Assembly (NCBI GenBank): GCA_944320465.1
Contig: CALUHO010000003.1
Coordinates: 1-64,000 of the forward strand
Direction of reading: 5' to 3'
Source: an uncultured Bacteroidales bacterium
Lineage (GTDB): Bacteria > Bacteroidota > Bacteroidia > Bacteroidales > P3
Length of the DNA: 64,000 nt
Shown: positions 20,070-30,229 of the stretch, in pieces
Numbering within the stretch: the first letter of the stretch is position 1
Layout of the letters: each line of letters begins with the position of its first letter
The notes under the pieces: model-generated
Told to the model about the DNA's origin: nothing
Database searches by the model: none
The model's input: the letters and a program-made list of their open reading frames with translations, nothing else
Made by a program: the position numbers and the translations under genes

Positions 20070-20085
20070 TTTTTTGTCGCAGAGC

Positions 20086-23000
20086 TTATTTGCTGATTTG
20101 CAGCTTGAACGAAGAATTGCCTTCGGTGGTTTGCACATTCACGATGTACATGCCGGCAGCCCATGCATGGACATCGTGTTGCCAGGATTGAGTCGAGAGG
20201 TTCTCTTCGGTCAGGATTCGCTTGCCGTTGGCACTGAAGATTTCCACGCGCAGGATGGAGCCGTGCTGGATTCGGAGGTTTACCTTGTCCCTGGTGGGGT
20301 TGGGGTACAGGGCGAGGCCTGCGGCCGCGTTCATCGCATCGTTGGCCAGATCGGTAATCTTGATGATGTTGGAGGGGGCGGACTCGGCGCATCCGTTATT
20401 GACGGTGGCATAGTATTCCCCGTTGCTGGTCAGGATGTAGCGGGACTCGTTCTCTCCTTCGATGGCCGCGTTGTCTTTATACCATTGGTTGCCATCCTCG
20501 TAGTTGGATACTAACATCCGGGTCCCGTTTTCGGTCTGCTCTTCAATGACAGGAGGCTCCGGTTTGGGCAGTACTTCCAGGCGGAGCAGATAGGTACTGT
20601 CGCAACCGAAGGCCGTTGTGTGGGCCTGTTCGTATTCCCCGCTTTCGGTGTAGGTGGCACCGCCAAAGACAAGGCTGGAACCTTCGCAGATAACGGTGTC
20701 GAGTTCAAACAGGTAGGTGGGGTGGACGTTCAGATGCAAATTGACGATGCTGTCCGTGTTCGAAGCCGAAACCAAAGTGTCGGTATAAGTTCCGCTTTGG
20801 TTGAGTTCCTGCCCGTTGAACAGATAGGTTTCGCCTTGGCAGATGTCGGCCTGTATGCCATAGGCTTGTTGGGTCACGGAGAAGGAAATGGCATTGAGGC
20901 CCATCTGATCCCGTTCGCTGCAGGCTAAGATGCCGAAGTAGGCTACTTGTTCTTTATCCACGGCTACTTTTGCTGTCAAGGCGTGGGATGAGGCAAACAG
21001 GTTTTCCACTTTGGCAAGGGCGGAATCCAGCAACATGTTTTCTGTGTTGCCGGCCATATAGAGGGCTGCGTTTTCCGGGAAGCAGGCATCCACGCCGCCC
21101 ACTTCTGCCATGATTTGGTATTCTCCCGGCCTGAGGAGGATGGCGGGCAGGATCAGCAGGTCGTTGCTGGCTTCTTTGGAACTATAGGTGCATTGGTATC
21201 CGGCGGAAGCTTGACGGTTCCAGCTTATATCGTCTTTGTTCAGGTCTTGCACCGCGATGTAGTCAAGCGTGCTGTCGCCGTAAGCAAAAGTGGTGCTGTA
21301 AGGTGTGGAGAAAGGCTTGTAATGTTCTATTTCCGTGCTGGCCTTGTCGTTGGCCGGGTTTTCATCGCCTTCGGCCTGGATTTGGACGCTGGCTATGAAT
21401 GTCCCGTATCCGGAAATCGGGAAATCGGCCTTGAATTGGTAAGGAAGAGTGTCGTTCGATGCCAGTTCTTCTACCTCGATTTGTCCGGTGCCCACGGTGT
21501 TTCCGTTTTGGTCAATCAAAGACAGGTTGACAGATCCGGAATAAGGCTCCGTGCCTTTGTTTTGCAACTGCATGCTTATAGGCACGCTTTCCACGCCGCT
21601 CACCGGGTTGATCGGGTCGATGCCCATCACGGCAAGGTCTGTGCCGAACAGGCCTTCTATCCTTATATCGTCTATGTACATGTTTTGTCCGTACTGGCTG
21701 ATGCCTTCAAAGTAAATCCGGCCGTCTGTGATGTCGGGTACCGTGTAGGAATGGAAAGTGAAATCGAGTTCTCCGGAAAGGGTATCCAATGCAGTCTCTT
21801 GTCCGTTTGAACTTTGGTAACCTACAATTATTCTTTCTTCAGGGTTGCTGCCAGAAGGATGTCTGAACCAGAAAGAGAGCGTGATGTCATGGCTGGCTTC
21901 GAATTCGGGGGTGTGCAATCTGGCTTTCGCATTTTGCCTGAGGTCGTAGCTATTGAAAACGGCTGAATACCCGCCATCGATTGATTCTTCGCTGGACACG
22001 CTCCAATAGGTGGTGGTCGAACCGGAATTGGGTACAATGATTTCTTCTTCCCAGCAGAACGGCATGGCACCTTCTTCAAAACTTTCTATGACGGGGAGGC
22101 TTTGTGCGGCGCATTGCGTGGCAAAGGAAATGCTGCTCCAGCGGCTGGTATCGCCTTCCCCGCAAATGGCGCGGACGGAGACTTGGTATTGATTGGCAGC
22201 TTCCAGTCCAGTCAGCAGGATCGAGGTATCTGTCGTGGAGAGCGTGCTTGCGCTTTCTGCATCGGCTAGACCGTAGCGTACTTGGTAATTGCCGGCATCG
22301 GACTTGCTCCAGCTGATAAGAACCGAGGAACTGCTTGTGGAGTCTACGCTTAGATTGCTTACGGTTTGGCAAGTTACCGGCGTGGTGAATTGAAGGGATG
22401 CCGCCTGGCTGGTGTCGCCGGCTCCGCAGATGGCCCGGAGTTCCACCGAATATTCCGTATCGCCTTGCAAGGATGTCAGTTCGGCGGGAGATGCCGTCGG
22501 ATAAAGGGTTTGCATGTTCTGGCTATCTGCCGTGGGGAAATAGCGCAGTTCGAAGGCATCGGCATCCGATATCCAGGAAAGTGAGGCTGAATGGCCTGCG
22601 TTCTGGCTGATTTGAAGATCGGACGGGACGGGGCAGGAGGGTGGCAACGCAAGCCGGACATTGTCTATGCTCACTTCACCGTACCCGTAATTGCCGACCG
22701 CCTCAAAAACGATTTGGATGCTTTCCGCCCCGTCCAGGATATCTGAAAAGATAAAGCTGGCATGGCTCCATTCGGTGGCAGGCAGGTTCGTGGCCAAGGT
22801 GTCCCTTTCCCCGGCATCGTTGAGGATATAAACCGCTAAGATAGAGGCGGGAGAGCTTTCGCCTTCCGGGTTGTAGTATTCAAAGCTGAGTTCCAGCTCC
22901 TCGGCAGAGCCGGTTTCTATGGACGGGGATTTCAGGTAGCTGTTATCCCCTTCATAGGCGTACATGCTGTTGAACAGCATATAGAAGCCGTTGTCAGTCG

Positions 23001-24999
23001 CTTCGGTTGTCCATTTGTATGAGTCGGAGGCTGTCCCTTCGCTGTTGTCCCAGCAATTGGGGATATTGTAGCCTGAATTGTCGAAGTTTTCGGCAAAAGG
23101 CAGGCTGGATATTCCGCAAGCGGTGGTGAAGTACAGGGTTGCCGGGCTGCTGGTATCGTTGGCCGAACACAGGTTGCGTACTTGGACTTCATATTCCGTC
23201 TGGGGATTCAGGCCGGTCAAGGGTACGGTGCTTCCCTGGCTTGATTGTCGGATCCATTCCCCGTCGGGCAGGCTCCGGTAGGAAACCAGGACGGTTTGGG
23301 CTGCCTCGGAAACAATGACGGAGGCGGAATTCTGTGCAACGGCTTCTATGCTGGCTTTCGGCGCGGTGCAGGAAACAATGGAGAGTTCATCGATAAAGAG
23401 GCCGTACATGTCCGCTTCGGACTGCGCTTTGAAGCCGATATACACTGTTTCGCCTACGTATTCGTCCAAGGGAATGCTGGCCTGTTCGTAAGACATATTG
23501 CGGATGTCCGGCTTTTCAAAAATCTTGTTCTGTTCCAAGCTGGCAATGTCTGGACTGGTGGTGGACAGGTAGACGCTGAGTTTTTCATCGTAAGTTGGGC
23601 TGCTCGACCTGTAGCTGAAAAGGAGGGTGCACGCCCTGTCGATGGAAATGGCTGGAGAGATGAGCCAGTCGTTGGCTGCATTGCTCCTGGAATAGGGATA
23701 GGTGGCGCAGGATCCTTGAAGGCCGTAAGATTCAGCTCCCTGTTTCCATGTCGTTCCGTCTTGGTTGGCATCCACGACTGTCCAGCAAAGCGGGGCATTC
23801 GGCCCCCAGTTTTCAAAGCTTTCAGCATACGGAAGGCTTTCCGTTCCGGTGCAAGGCGTGCTGAAGGAGATTTCGGTTGTCCAAGCACTCGAGTCCTTTT
23901 CCCCGTATACGCCACGCAAGCGTGCGGTATAGCTCTGAGCAGGCTGCAATTGTTCGTAGTCCAAGGTGATTCCGTGCACGTTCACAGCCACGTCCGTATA
24001 GGCAGCGGCATCGGTGGTCTTGTAGCTTAGGACATAGGCATCGGCTTCGCCTTGCCAGGAAAATGTCACGCCTTGGACGGTCACATCGGCTGCAAAATGG
24101 GTGGGAACGGGAAACCGGACCGGGGTTTCGAAAGAAAGAGGATTTGAGAAATTGCTGTAACTTAGTTCGTTGCGGATTGCTCTGACTTGAACGCTGTAAT
24201 AGGTGAGTTCGTCCAGGCCTTGCAGCAGGAAGGAGTTTTCCGTGGTATGGAAGTATTCCCTCAGCGTGGGGGCGTATGAAGGATACAGCAGGATTTCATA
24301 CAGGCGGACATCGGTCTGTGGCGCGTCCCAGCAGATTTCAGCCGAGGTGGCTTGGAGGGAGTCCGGTTCCTGGCAGAGCTTGAGGTTTTCCGGTTCCGGG
24401 CAGTCGTCGAACCGGACTGTCACATTGTCGATGGCCACTGCCGGGTTGTTGGCTTGGCTGGCATCGTTGACCCATGTGAATACGATATAGCGCATGCCGT
24501 TATCCTCGCTTCCGGACGGGCCGTCTACGGGCAGCTGGGCGGTTGTCCAGCTTGTTTGCCTAACGTATTGCCCGTCAGCGATTGGCATCCCGAATCCGGC
24601 AACCGGTTTTTGCGCGGTATCCACGATGCTCACCTTTAGGCCGTCGGAAATCCCGTAATATTCGTCGCCTTCTCCTTGGAGCCGGTAATCGAATTCAAGC
24701 AAGGCTCCGCCTTGAGGTACCTGCACCATGAAATAAGCGTGGGATACTTGGGGCTGGTATCCTTCGTATTTGTTGGAAGCCCCTTGGGTGTTGCTGATAT
24801 ACAAGCCGTACTGGGACTCGTCGCCATTGTGGGCTTTGTTTCCTCTTACCCATTGGTTGACACTGTCGTTGGCAAAGAGCCATTGGCTGCTTTCCTGTTC
24901 AAAGTCCAGCTTGAACGGGATTTCGGTCTGGGCTTGCACCCGCATCGCCCCGATGCACAGCAAGAGCGTGCATAGAGATAGGAGCTGTTTTGGTTTCAT
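20086..24999 (-). CDS. Giant T9SS cargo protein, cleaved-adhesin/Fn3 type (type B)
   Basis: A 1,637-residue protein with a clear signal peptide (MKPKQLLSLCTLLLCIGAM, cut near VQAQ). Order: N-terminal jelly-roll (24-205, ending AVAIDNVTVRF), two Fn3-like segments, cleaved-adhesin module (388-545, NDWLISPAISI...GLFIDELSIVSC), Fn3, a second module (632-790), two Fn3, a third module (975-1140), CARDB-like (1145-1240), jelly-roll (1250-1395), two repeats starting ICQG/ICEG (1400-1490, GCDSTYLLRLEV), an Ig-like segment (NQWYKDN), and the T9SS domain (LYPNPTRDKVNL...FKLQISK). The architecture matches the proteins at 7726 and 49824. It lies 161 bases downstream of a type A gene on the same strand. 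Likely a surface adhesin. Confidence 0.92.
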   Translation of the reverse strand: MKPKQLLSLCTLLLCIGAMRVQAQTEIPFKLDFEQESSQWLFANDSVNQWVRGNKAHNGDESQYGLYISNTQGASNKYEGYQPQVSHAYFMVQVPQGGALLEFDYRLQGEGDEYYGISDGLKVSIVDTAQKPVAGFGMPIADGQYVRQTSWTTAQLPVDGPSGSEDNGMRYIVFTWVNDASQANNPAVAIDNVTVRFDDCPEPENLKLCQEPDSLQATSAEICWDAPQTDVRLYEILLYPSYAPTLREYFHTTENSFLLQGLDELTYYSVQVRAIRNELSYSNFSNPLSFETPVRFPVPTHFAADVTVQGVTFSWQGEADAYVLSYKTTDAAAYTDVAVNVHGITLDYEQLQPAQSYTARLRGVYGEKDSSAWTTEISFSTPCTGTESLPYAESFENWGPNAPLCWTVVDANQDGTTWKQGAESYGLQGSCATYPYSRSNAANDWLISPAISIDRACTLLFSYRSSSPTYDEKLSVYLSTTSPDIASLEQNKIFEKPDIRNMSYEQASIPLDEYVGETVYIGFKAQSEADMYGLFIDELSIVSCTAPKASIEAVAQNSASVIVSEAAQTVLVSYRSLPDGEWIRQSSQGSTVPLTGLNPQTEYEVQVRNLCSANDTSSPATLYFTTACGISSLPFAENFDNSGYNIPNCWDNSEGTASDSYKWTTEATDNGFYMLFNSMYAYEGDNSYLKSPSIETGSAEELELSFEYYNPEGESSPASILAVYILNDAGERDTLATNLPATEWSHASFIFSDILDGAESIQIVFEAVGNYGYGEVSIDNVRLALPPSCPVPSDLQISQNAGHSASLSWISDADAFELRYFPTADSQNMQTLYPTASPAELTSLQGDTEYSVELRAICGAGDTSQAASLQFTTPVTCQTVSNLSVDSTSSSSVLISWSKSDAGNYQVRYGLADAESASTLSTTDTSILLTGLEAANQYQVSVRAICGEGDTSRWSSISFATQCAAQSLPVIESFEEGAMPFCWEEEIIVPNSGSTTTYWSVSSEESIDGGYSAVFNSYDLRQNAKARLHTPEFEASHDITLSFWFRHPSGSNPEERIIVGYQSSNGQETALDTLSGELDFTFHSYTVPDITDGRIYFEGISQYGQNMYIDDIRIEGLFGTDLAVMGIDPINPVSGVESVPISMQLQNKGTEPYSGSVNLSLIDQNGNTVGTGQIEVEELASNDTLPYQFKADFPISGYGTFIASVQIQAEGDENPANDKASTEIEHYKPFSTPYSTTFAYGDSTLDYIAVQDLNKDDISWNRQASAGYQCTYSSKEASNDLLILPAILLRPGEYQIMAEVGGVDACFPENAALYMAGNTENMLLDSALAKVENLFASSHALTAKVAVDKEQVAYFGILACSERDQMGLNAISFSVTQQAYGIQADICQGETYLFNGQELNQSGTYTDTLVSASNTDSIVNLHLNVHPTYLFELDTVICEGSSLVFGGATYTESGEYEQAHTTAFGCDSTYLLRLEVLPKPEPPVIEEQTENGTRMLVSNYEDGNQWYKDNAAIEGENESRYILTSNGEYYATVNNGCAESAPSNIIKITDLANDAMNAAAGLALYPNPTRDKVNLRIQHGSILRVEIFSANGKRILTEENLSTQSWQHDVHAWAAGMYIVNVQTTEGNSSFKLQISK

Positions 25000-25160
25000 G
25001 TGGTTGGTTTTAGGTAAATATTAAGAATTTAGTTTTTATTATTGCTTTTGTAAGGCCGGCTGAAGAGTTCTCTTTTTATACGGAGCAAGCCTGTTGGAGT
25101 ACGTCTTATCAGGGACGATTCCATTATAATAGGAATCTTTCAGCTGGCCTTTTCTTTCAG

Positions 25161-28100
25161 TTAGTTGACAATGAATTTCAGATTTTGACAGCCGGAGTCC
25201 GTCTTGATGGAAATCATGTACATGCCGGAAGGGAAGCCTGAGACATCAATCCAGAGTTTTTCTTGATTCAACGGGTTTGTATTCAAGAACATTTCCTGGC
25301 CTTGCAGGTTCAGGATTCGGATTTCTTGCATTTTTTCTCCATGCGATGCTGCAACCAATGTGTTCGATGCCGGATTGGGCCAGAGAACGATGTCCGGCTT
25401 TTGCCGTTTTTCTGTCCGGTTCCCCGGTTTGGAAATCCGGATGTTGTCGAGCATGAACATGAAGGCATCGTTCGACACGCATTGGAATGCTATGTAAACT
25501 TCTCTGCCTGCGTATCCGGATAAGTCGATGCGGCATTCTTTCCAATCTTCGGCAGGCGCGTTCCGGGTATCCTGAATCAACTCGAAATCTTCAGGCGTGT
25601 TCCCTGTCTCTGAAATCCAGACGCGGTATTGTTCAAGGCCGTACATATCGGTATACGATTTGACTGCAAATGAAACGTAGGCGTTTTCTTGGGGAAGGAG
25701 CAGTTTGGGAGAAATCAGCCAGTCGTCGTTCGGGGCGTTGCCAGAGGCAAGGCTGGCTCCGAATTTCTTGCCGTTGAACGGTTGTGCCGCGCTTTGGCTT
25801 GCCATGGAAGGTTCGGTTTTTTCAGGAACAAACGCCATGAATGCAAATTTTCCCGTGCTGCCCGGGAACTGGGCATCGGTAAAACTGGCTGTGTACCCTT
25901 TGTCCCCGTCATAGACTGTCCAGCCGGGATTGAATCCTTCGATGGCAAAATCGTTGCAGCGTTCAAAGTCCATGACATAAGGGTCGGCAGGTTCCACGCT
26001 GCGGAATGTCCGAATCAAAGTGTCGTTGGATGGATTTTCGTCGCCGGGATGGTTCGTGTAGATGCCCACGATGTATTCTCCGGGTGCGGACATGTCAACG
26101 CTGAACGATACGGTGGTGTCTGAGTAGGCTTGCAGTTGCGCAATCGTGAGGGCCGGCAGTGTTTCTTTGTTCAACTGGCAGTTGAGGACAATGCCAGAGA
26201 GGTTTTCATAGCCGTTGTTTCTCAATTCAATCGTGATGGCTTGCTGGCTGCTGAAGAGTCCGCTGTCTGCTGACGGGCTGCTGATTCCTTTCAACATGAG
26301 GTCGGTCTTGGACAAGGGGCCGCTTTCCCCGAAATTGGCCCGGATGCAAGGATACCCGTACCGTTTTTCTTCATGATAGCCATCTTCTGTCAAGACATGG
26401 AAAGACCCTTCCGGTTCTCTGTCTACAATGATATCGATGCTGGTATCGGTGGTCTGTTTTACCTCGAACAGATACTGGCCCGGTCCGATTCTCCGTTCGG
26501 GGACTTGGAATGTTTGGATACCCGGTTCTGCTTGCCGGTAGGTTTGCAAGCTTAGCAAGGCATTCTGGATTTTCCCGCTTTCCATATCAATCGGGTATAC
26601 GTTCAGTTCCAAGCCGCAGGCTTTGCTTATGCCGCCGAAGCCTATGGATATGGAAGTCAGTGTGTCGGGTGCAAGTAAAGTATACGGAATCCCGACCCCG
26701 TAGCCGTAAGAAAGCCCTAAGGTGTAGCTCTCCGTGAAATTGGAGGCATTGTCGTAGGCCAGCGTGGAGTCGGTGATAGCGTAATCGTAGGCTATTGTGT
26801 TGTCCTCCGGACCGGAACCATCTTCGCTCAGGTTTTCCAATACGGCTTGATAATGGAGCCTTTCCCCAGTCCGGGCAAGCGGAAAGGTGGTTTTGACCAT
26901 GATTTCCTGCGATGAATCAGGGGCGATATCCAGGACAGGGCTTCGTCCGGCCGTATCTTGGCCAACCAATATCAAGACTTGCGCTTTGGTATTTTCCGTG
27001 CCTCGGTTGGAGGCTTCCACAAGGATGTTGGCGATGCCTTGGCCGAGGTCTTGCGGGACAAGCGGGGGTATTACCCGAGACATGGTCTCTATCCTTAATT
27101 TGTGCGAGACCATTTTTTCTATGGAAAAGGATTCAAAGTTCAGGTAGGAGGGTTCGCGCAACGCGGTCAGGCAGAATGTGTGTTCCCCAGCTTCCGGAAC
27201 GGAAAATGTGGTTTCCTCTTCAATGTATCCATCCTGGGTGTACGTATCTTTTTCCAATAGGACAGTCCAGGTGCTTTCCGGGCTGCCTGCGATGCCGAAC
27301 CGCAGGTTGAAGGCATCCTGGTATGTTTCATCCATGTAGTCGGTCATCCCTGCACGGTATCGGAGCCTGATTCGGTATGTGCCGCCTTCCAAGCTAATGC
27401 AGGGCGAAAACAGGGGGACATCGGGTAAGTAGGCTCGCATGGATTGGCTGCTGTATTCATCCCAGGCTTTCGTTTCGGGAGTATCGTATCGTCTTGAATA
27501 AACCCAGTCTTCGGCCAGGTTGCTTTGGTAAGGCAGGGTTTCGATAGGCAGTGTGTTGCGGACGGTGTCGGTCAGGCTGTTGTTGTCAGTCCGGGTTTCT
27601 TGGATTTCGCTTTCTGGCAACCAGACTTCCACAGTTATTGCGTAATCTTGTCCGGCTTCGGAAAAATCGGCTGTTTGGGCAAAAGAAATCTGGCAGGAAG
27701 AATCGGCAGGAATTGCAAGGTGGAACTCTTCTGTCCGCGCTGTCTGTCCGTTGATTGTATAGGTGGCTGAGAAGTTCTCGATGGCCGTCGTCCCGACATT
27801 GCTGATTTGCGCGGAAATGGCCTGTCCCGATCCCAAGGCGCAACTGGAGAGAGGCAGGATAAGTTTGTTGATGGCAAGGTCGGGTTGGCCTGTGTAACTG
27901 CTGGGACCTATTTCCAGATTGTCGATGCAGATTCCGGACTGGTAAGCTGCGGAAGTGGCATGAAGCGCAATGAAGCAGGCGGAATCGTTTGTCGTGCTGA
28001 AATCGAAAGAACAAGATAAATAGTCCGTATTTTCGAAGTCTTCTATTTTTCCGATGCTTTTCATGCTTTCCGGATTGGAGGAGTTGCCAAGGAGTATGTC

Positions 28101-29207
28101 AAGGCTCTCTTTGCAGCCTTCGATGTTGGCTTTGTAGAAGAACGCGATGTAGTTGCGCCCTTGCGGGATGGCAATCGGGCCTGTAATCAAGTAGTCGTCC
28201 AAGGCGTCCTTGTAGCTGATACCGATACGGGCCAAGCCTTTTTGCCCGTCCTGTCCAATGGCTGAAGTGTCAAGCATCCATGTGTTTCTGTCCTGGTTCT
28301 TGTCAAGAATCGTGAAGTTCTTTTCAAAGGTCTCGGTGGATGAAAAGTCCTCATGGTATGGTACTTGCAGCGTCTGTAAATGCCTGATGGCGCTTTCCGC
28401 TGTGTCGTTCTGCAGGTTTCCGTCGCCAATGGCGGAACACCATGCCTTGATTATGTAGCGGCCTTCTTGACCAAGGTCTGCTGTTTGAGTAAAATACACA
28501 TCGGTGCTGTTTCCCGGTTCTACGATTTGGTCGATTTGCTGGGTGACAGGAAGATTATTGTCTATCTGGTATGCGATTTGGAACGATTCGATGCTTTCGT
28601 TCCCGGTATTCCCGATTCTTACGCCAATAGGGACATTGTCATTCAATTCCGGGCCATTTTCCGGCAGCAGGATCTTCTGGATGCATAGGTCTATGGGCGG
28701 GAGAAACCGGACATCGGCCATTCCGGAGTTATTTCGGAAAATATGGAAATGGTAGGTATAGCCGCCCACGATTTCCAATTTTTGCCGGACGGCTTCTTCC
28801 GATGGAAGGATAGAAGCATCCGTGCCTCCGTAGGAGGTTTCCTCTAAGCTGATTATGATTAAATCGTATTGTCCGGGAGTTACGAGGATGGAATCCTTGC
28901 CGTTGTTGTGCAGGGCAGGGCCGCTGGCATCATAAGTGGCATTGGAGGGGATGGAACCGGTACAGGAGGCATAGATGGAATCGGCGTAAGAATTGGGAAA
29001 GACACTCCCGTTGATTAATTTGTTTACTAAATTGCAATTGGAATCGAGCAGCAATTGGAAGTTGGATTCGCCATAAAGGGAAATTTGTTCAGCGGAGAGG
29101 ACGATGGTGGCTTTCTCTTTGCTGTTCTCTAATGCAGTGGCCGGATTGAATGTGGAAAAAAGTGCCAAGAATACTACGCAGGCGTGCAGGAAATGTTTAT
29201 GTTTCAT
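25161..29207 (-). CDS. Giant T9SS cargo protein, DUF2436/cleaved-adhesin type (type A)
   Basis: A 1,348-residue protein with a signal peptide (MKHKHFLHACVVFLALFS). A diverged DUF2436-like module lies at about 25-165 (SNFQLLLDSNCN...TPGQYDLIIISLE). CARDB-like segments alternate with a cleaved-adhesin module (265-420, DDYLITGPIAI...GICIDNLEI) and a jelly-roll. A module starting LAYDNASNF follows (800-940), then CARDB-like, then a C-terminal cleaved-adhesin module (1065-1265, PYVMDFERCNDFAIEGF...DDWLISPKL). The T9SS tail has an unusual LWPNPASN in place of the common YPNP. It is the first gene of the minus-strand run 29207 to 13210 and is divergent from the SDR gene, sharing a 196-base intergenic region. 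Confidence 0.9.
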   Translation of the reverse strand: MKHKHFLHACVVFLALFSTFNPATALENSKEKATIVLSAEQISLYGESNFQLLLDSNCNLVNKLINGSVFPNSYADSIYASCTGSIPSNATYDASGPALHNNGKDSILVTPGQYDLIIISLEETSYGGTDASILPSEEAVRQKLEIVGGYTYHFHIFRNNSGMADVRFLPPIDLCIQKILLPENGPELNDNVPIGVRIGNTGNESIESFQIAYQIDNNLPVTQQIDQIVEPGNSTDVYFTQTADLGQEGRYIIKAWCSAIGDGNLQNDTAESAIRHLQTLQVPYHEDFSSTETFEKNFTILDKNQDRNTWMLDTSAIGQDGQKGLARIGISYKDALDDYLITGPIAIPQGRNYIAFFYKANIEGCKESLDILLGNSSNPESMKSIGKIEDFENTDYLSCSFDFSTTNDSACFIALHATSAAYQSGICIDNLEIGPSSYTGQPDLAINKLILPLSSCALGSGQAISAQISNVGTTAIENFSATYTINGQTARTEEFHLAIPADSSCQISFAQTADFSEAGQDYAITVEVWLPESEIQETRTDNNSLTDTVRNTLPIETLPYQSNLAEDWVYSRRYDTPETKAWDEYSSQSMRAYLPDVPLFSPCISLEGGTYRIRLRYRAGMTDYMDETYQDAFNLRFGIAGSPESTWTVLLEKDTYTQDGYIEEETTFSVPEAGEHTFCLTALREPSYLNFESFSIEKMVSHKLRIETMSRVIPPLVPQDLGQGIANILVEASNRGTENTKAQVLILVGQDTAGRSPVLDIAPDSSQEIMVKTTFPLARTGERLHYQAVLENLSEDGSGPEDNTIAYDYAITDSTLAYDNASNFTESYTLGLSYGYGVGIPYTLLAPDTLTSISIGFGGISKACGLELNVYPIDMESGKIQNALLSLQTYRQAEPGIQTFQVPERRIGPGQYLFEVKQTTDTSIDIIVDREPEGSFHVLTEDGYHEEKRYGYPCIRANFGESGPLSKTDLMLKGISSPSADSGLFSSQQAITIELRNNGYENLSGIVLNCQLNKETLPALTIAQLQAYSDTTVSFSVDMSAPGEYIVGIYTNHPGDENPSNDTLIRTFRSVEPADPYVMDFERCNDFAIEGFNPGWTVYDGDKGYTASFTDAQFPGSTGKFAFMAFVPEKTEPSMASQSAAQPFNGKKFGASLASGNAPNDDWLISPKLLLPQENAYVSFAVKSYTDMYGLEQYRVWISETGNTPEDFELIQDTRNAPAEDWKECRIDLSGYAGREVYIAFQCVSNDAFMFMLDNIRISKPGNRTEKRQKPDIVLWPNPASNTLVAASHGEKMQEIRILNLQGQEMFLNTNPLNQEKLWIDVSGFPSGMYMISIKTDSGCQNLKFIVN

Positions 29208-29273
29208 GGTAAAAGATGTTCGGTTATCGTGTTTCGCTTAATTTCCCTCTTTGTTTTTACTCCGTTTGACTCG

Positions 29274-29281
29274 CAAACATA
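29274..29281 (-). promoter_or_regulatory. Possible -7 promoter element of the 29207 cargo gene
   Basis: Read on the minus strand, TATGTTTG fits the Bacteroidota -7 consensus TAnnTTTG. It lies 67 bases upstream of the start codon, in the divergent region 29208-29403. No good TTTG is found at the expected -33 spacing, so this is tentative. The opposite strand has only a weaker TAATTTCG at 29322-29329 for the SDR gene. Confidence 0.35.
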
Positions 29282-29403
29282 CGCATAAAATCTGATTTAT
29301 CTGTATATGCGCTAAAAAGTATAATTTCGCTGTCCTGATTTTTCTTTCGATGGGGTATTCGGACTGGGGATTCCCCTTTTGAACCCTGCTATGGAAAACG
29401 AAT

Positions 29404-30204
29404 ATGGATGCAAGAATGAACGCAGATACAATTGTTTGGATAACAGGTGCTTCTTCCGGTATCGGGGAGGCATTGGCAAAGGCTTGGTCGCAACAAGGGG
29501 CTACAGTGGTATTGTCTTCGCGCAAGGAGGCTGAATTGGAAAGGGTCAAGGCCGAATGCGCTCATCCGGAAAAATGCTTTATCGTATGTTTGGATTTGGC
29601 AGACCCGGCTACTTTGGACGTGGCAGCCAAGACGGTCTTGGAGCGTTTCGGTTATGTGGATATCTTGGTCAACAACGGAGGAATCAGCCAGCGTTCGTTG
29701 GTAGTGGAGACTCCGATGGAGATAGACCGCCGCATCATGCAGGTGGATTATTTCGGAGGGGTGCAGTTGGCCAAGGCGGTACTGCCGTCCATGCTGGCTC
29801 GCAAGAAAGGCCATTTTGTAGCCATCAGCAGCATCGTCGGCGTTTTCGGCTTCCCGCAGCGTTCTGCGTATTCAGCGGCCAAGCATGCCATGCACGGTTT
29901 CTATGAAACATTGCGAGCCGAGAATGCCCGGCATGGCATAAAGGTGACGGTGGTCTGTCCGGGTCGGATCCTGACCAATGTTTCCTTGCATGCGCTGACG
30001 GCAACAGGCGCGGAGCATGGGGTGATGGATCATGGGCAGAAGAACGGCATTTCGGCCGAGGAGTGCGCCAGAAGGATCTTGAGGGCAGTCCGCCGAGGCA
30101 GGAAAGAGGTGTATGTATGCCGGATCGATGTGCTGATGGTGTATTTCCGCCGCTATATTCCGGCTTTGTATTATAAATTGGCCGGAAAGGTGGCTCCTCG
30201 TTAA
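29404..30204 (+). CDS. SDR family NAD(P)-dependent oxidoreductase
   Basis: A 266-residue classical short-chain dehydrogenase/reductase. The cofactor loop TGASSGIG is at about 14-21, followed by NNGGIS (a variant of NNAG). The catalytic Ser is in AISSIVG (142/143), with Tyr156 and Lys160 in YSAAK and the PG turn in VVCPGRI. The start at 29404 (MDARMNAD) could instead be the second ATG at 29416. The C-terminal segment VYFRRYIPALYYKLAGKV resembles the membrane-associating tail of DHRS7-like SDRs. It probably reduces a carbonyl or oxidises a hydroxyl group; the substrate is unknown. The next gene starts 25 bases downstream, so the two are likely co-transcribed. Confidence 0.92.
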   Translation: MDARMNADTIVWITGASSGIGEALAKAWSQQGATVVLSSRKEAELERVKAECAHPEKCFIVCLDLADPATLDVAAKTVLERFGYVDILVNNGGISQRSLVVETPMEIDRRIMQVDYFGGVQLAKAVLPSMLARKKGHFVAISSIVGVFGFPQRSAYSAAKHAMHGFYETLRAENARHGIKVTVVCPGRILTNVSLHALTATGAEHGVMDHGQKNGISAEECARRILRAVRRGRKEVYVCRIDVLMVYFRRYIPALYYKLAGKVAPR

Positions 30205-30229
30205 TTACAGAATACATAACTTTATCATA

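Noticed and set aside
25051..25151. Inverted repeat AAGGCCGGCTGAAG ... CTTTCAGCTGGCCTT between two cargo genes as a terminator
   Set aside because: The arms are imperfect and about 70 bases apart, with no convincing T run directly after the stem on the transcribed strand. The evidence is too weak to list.
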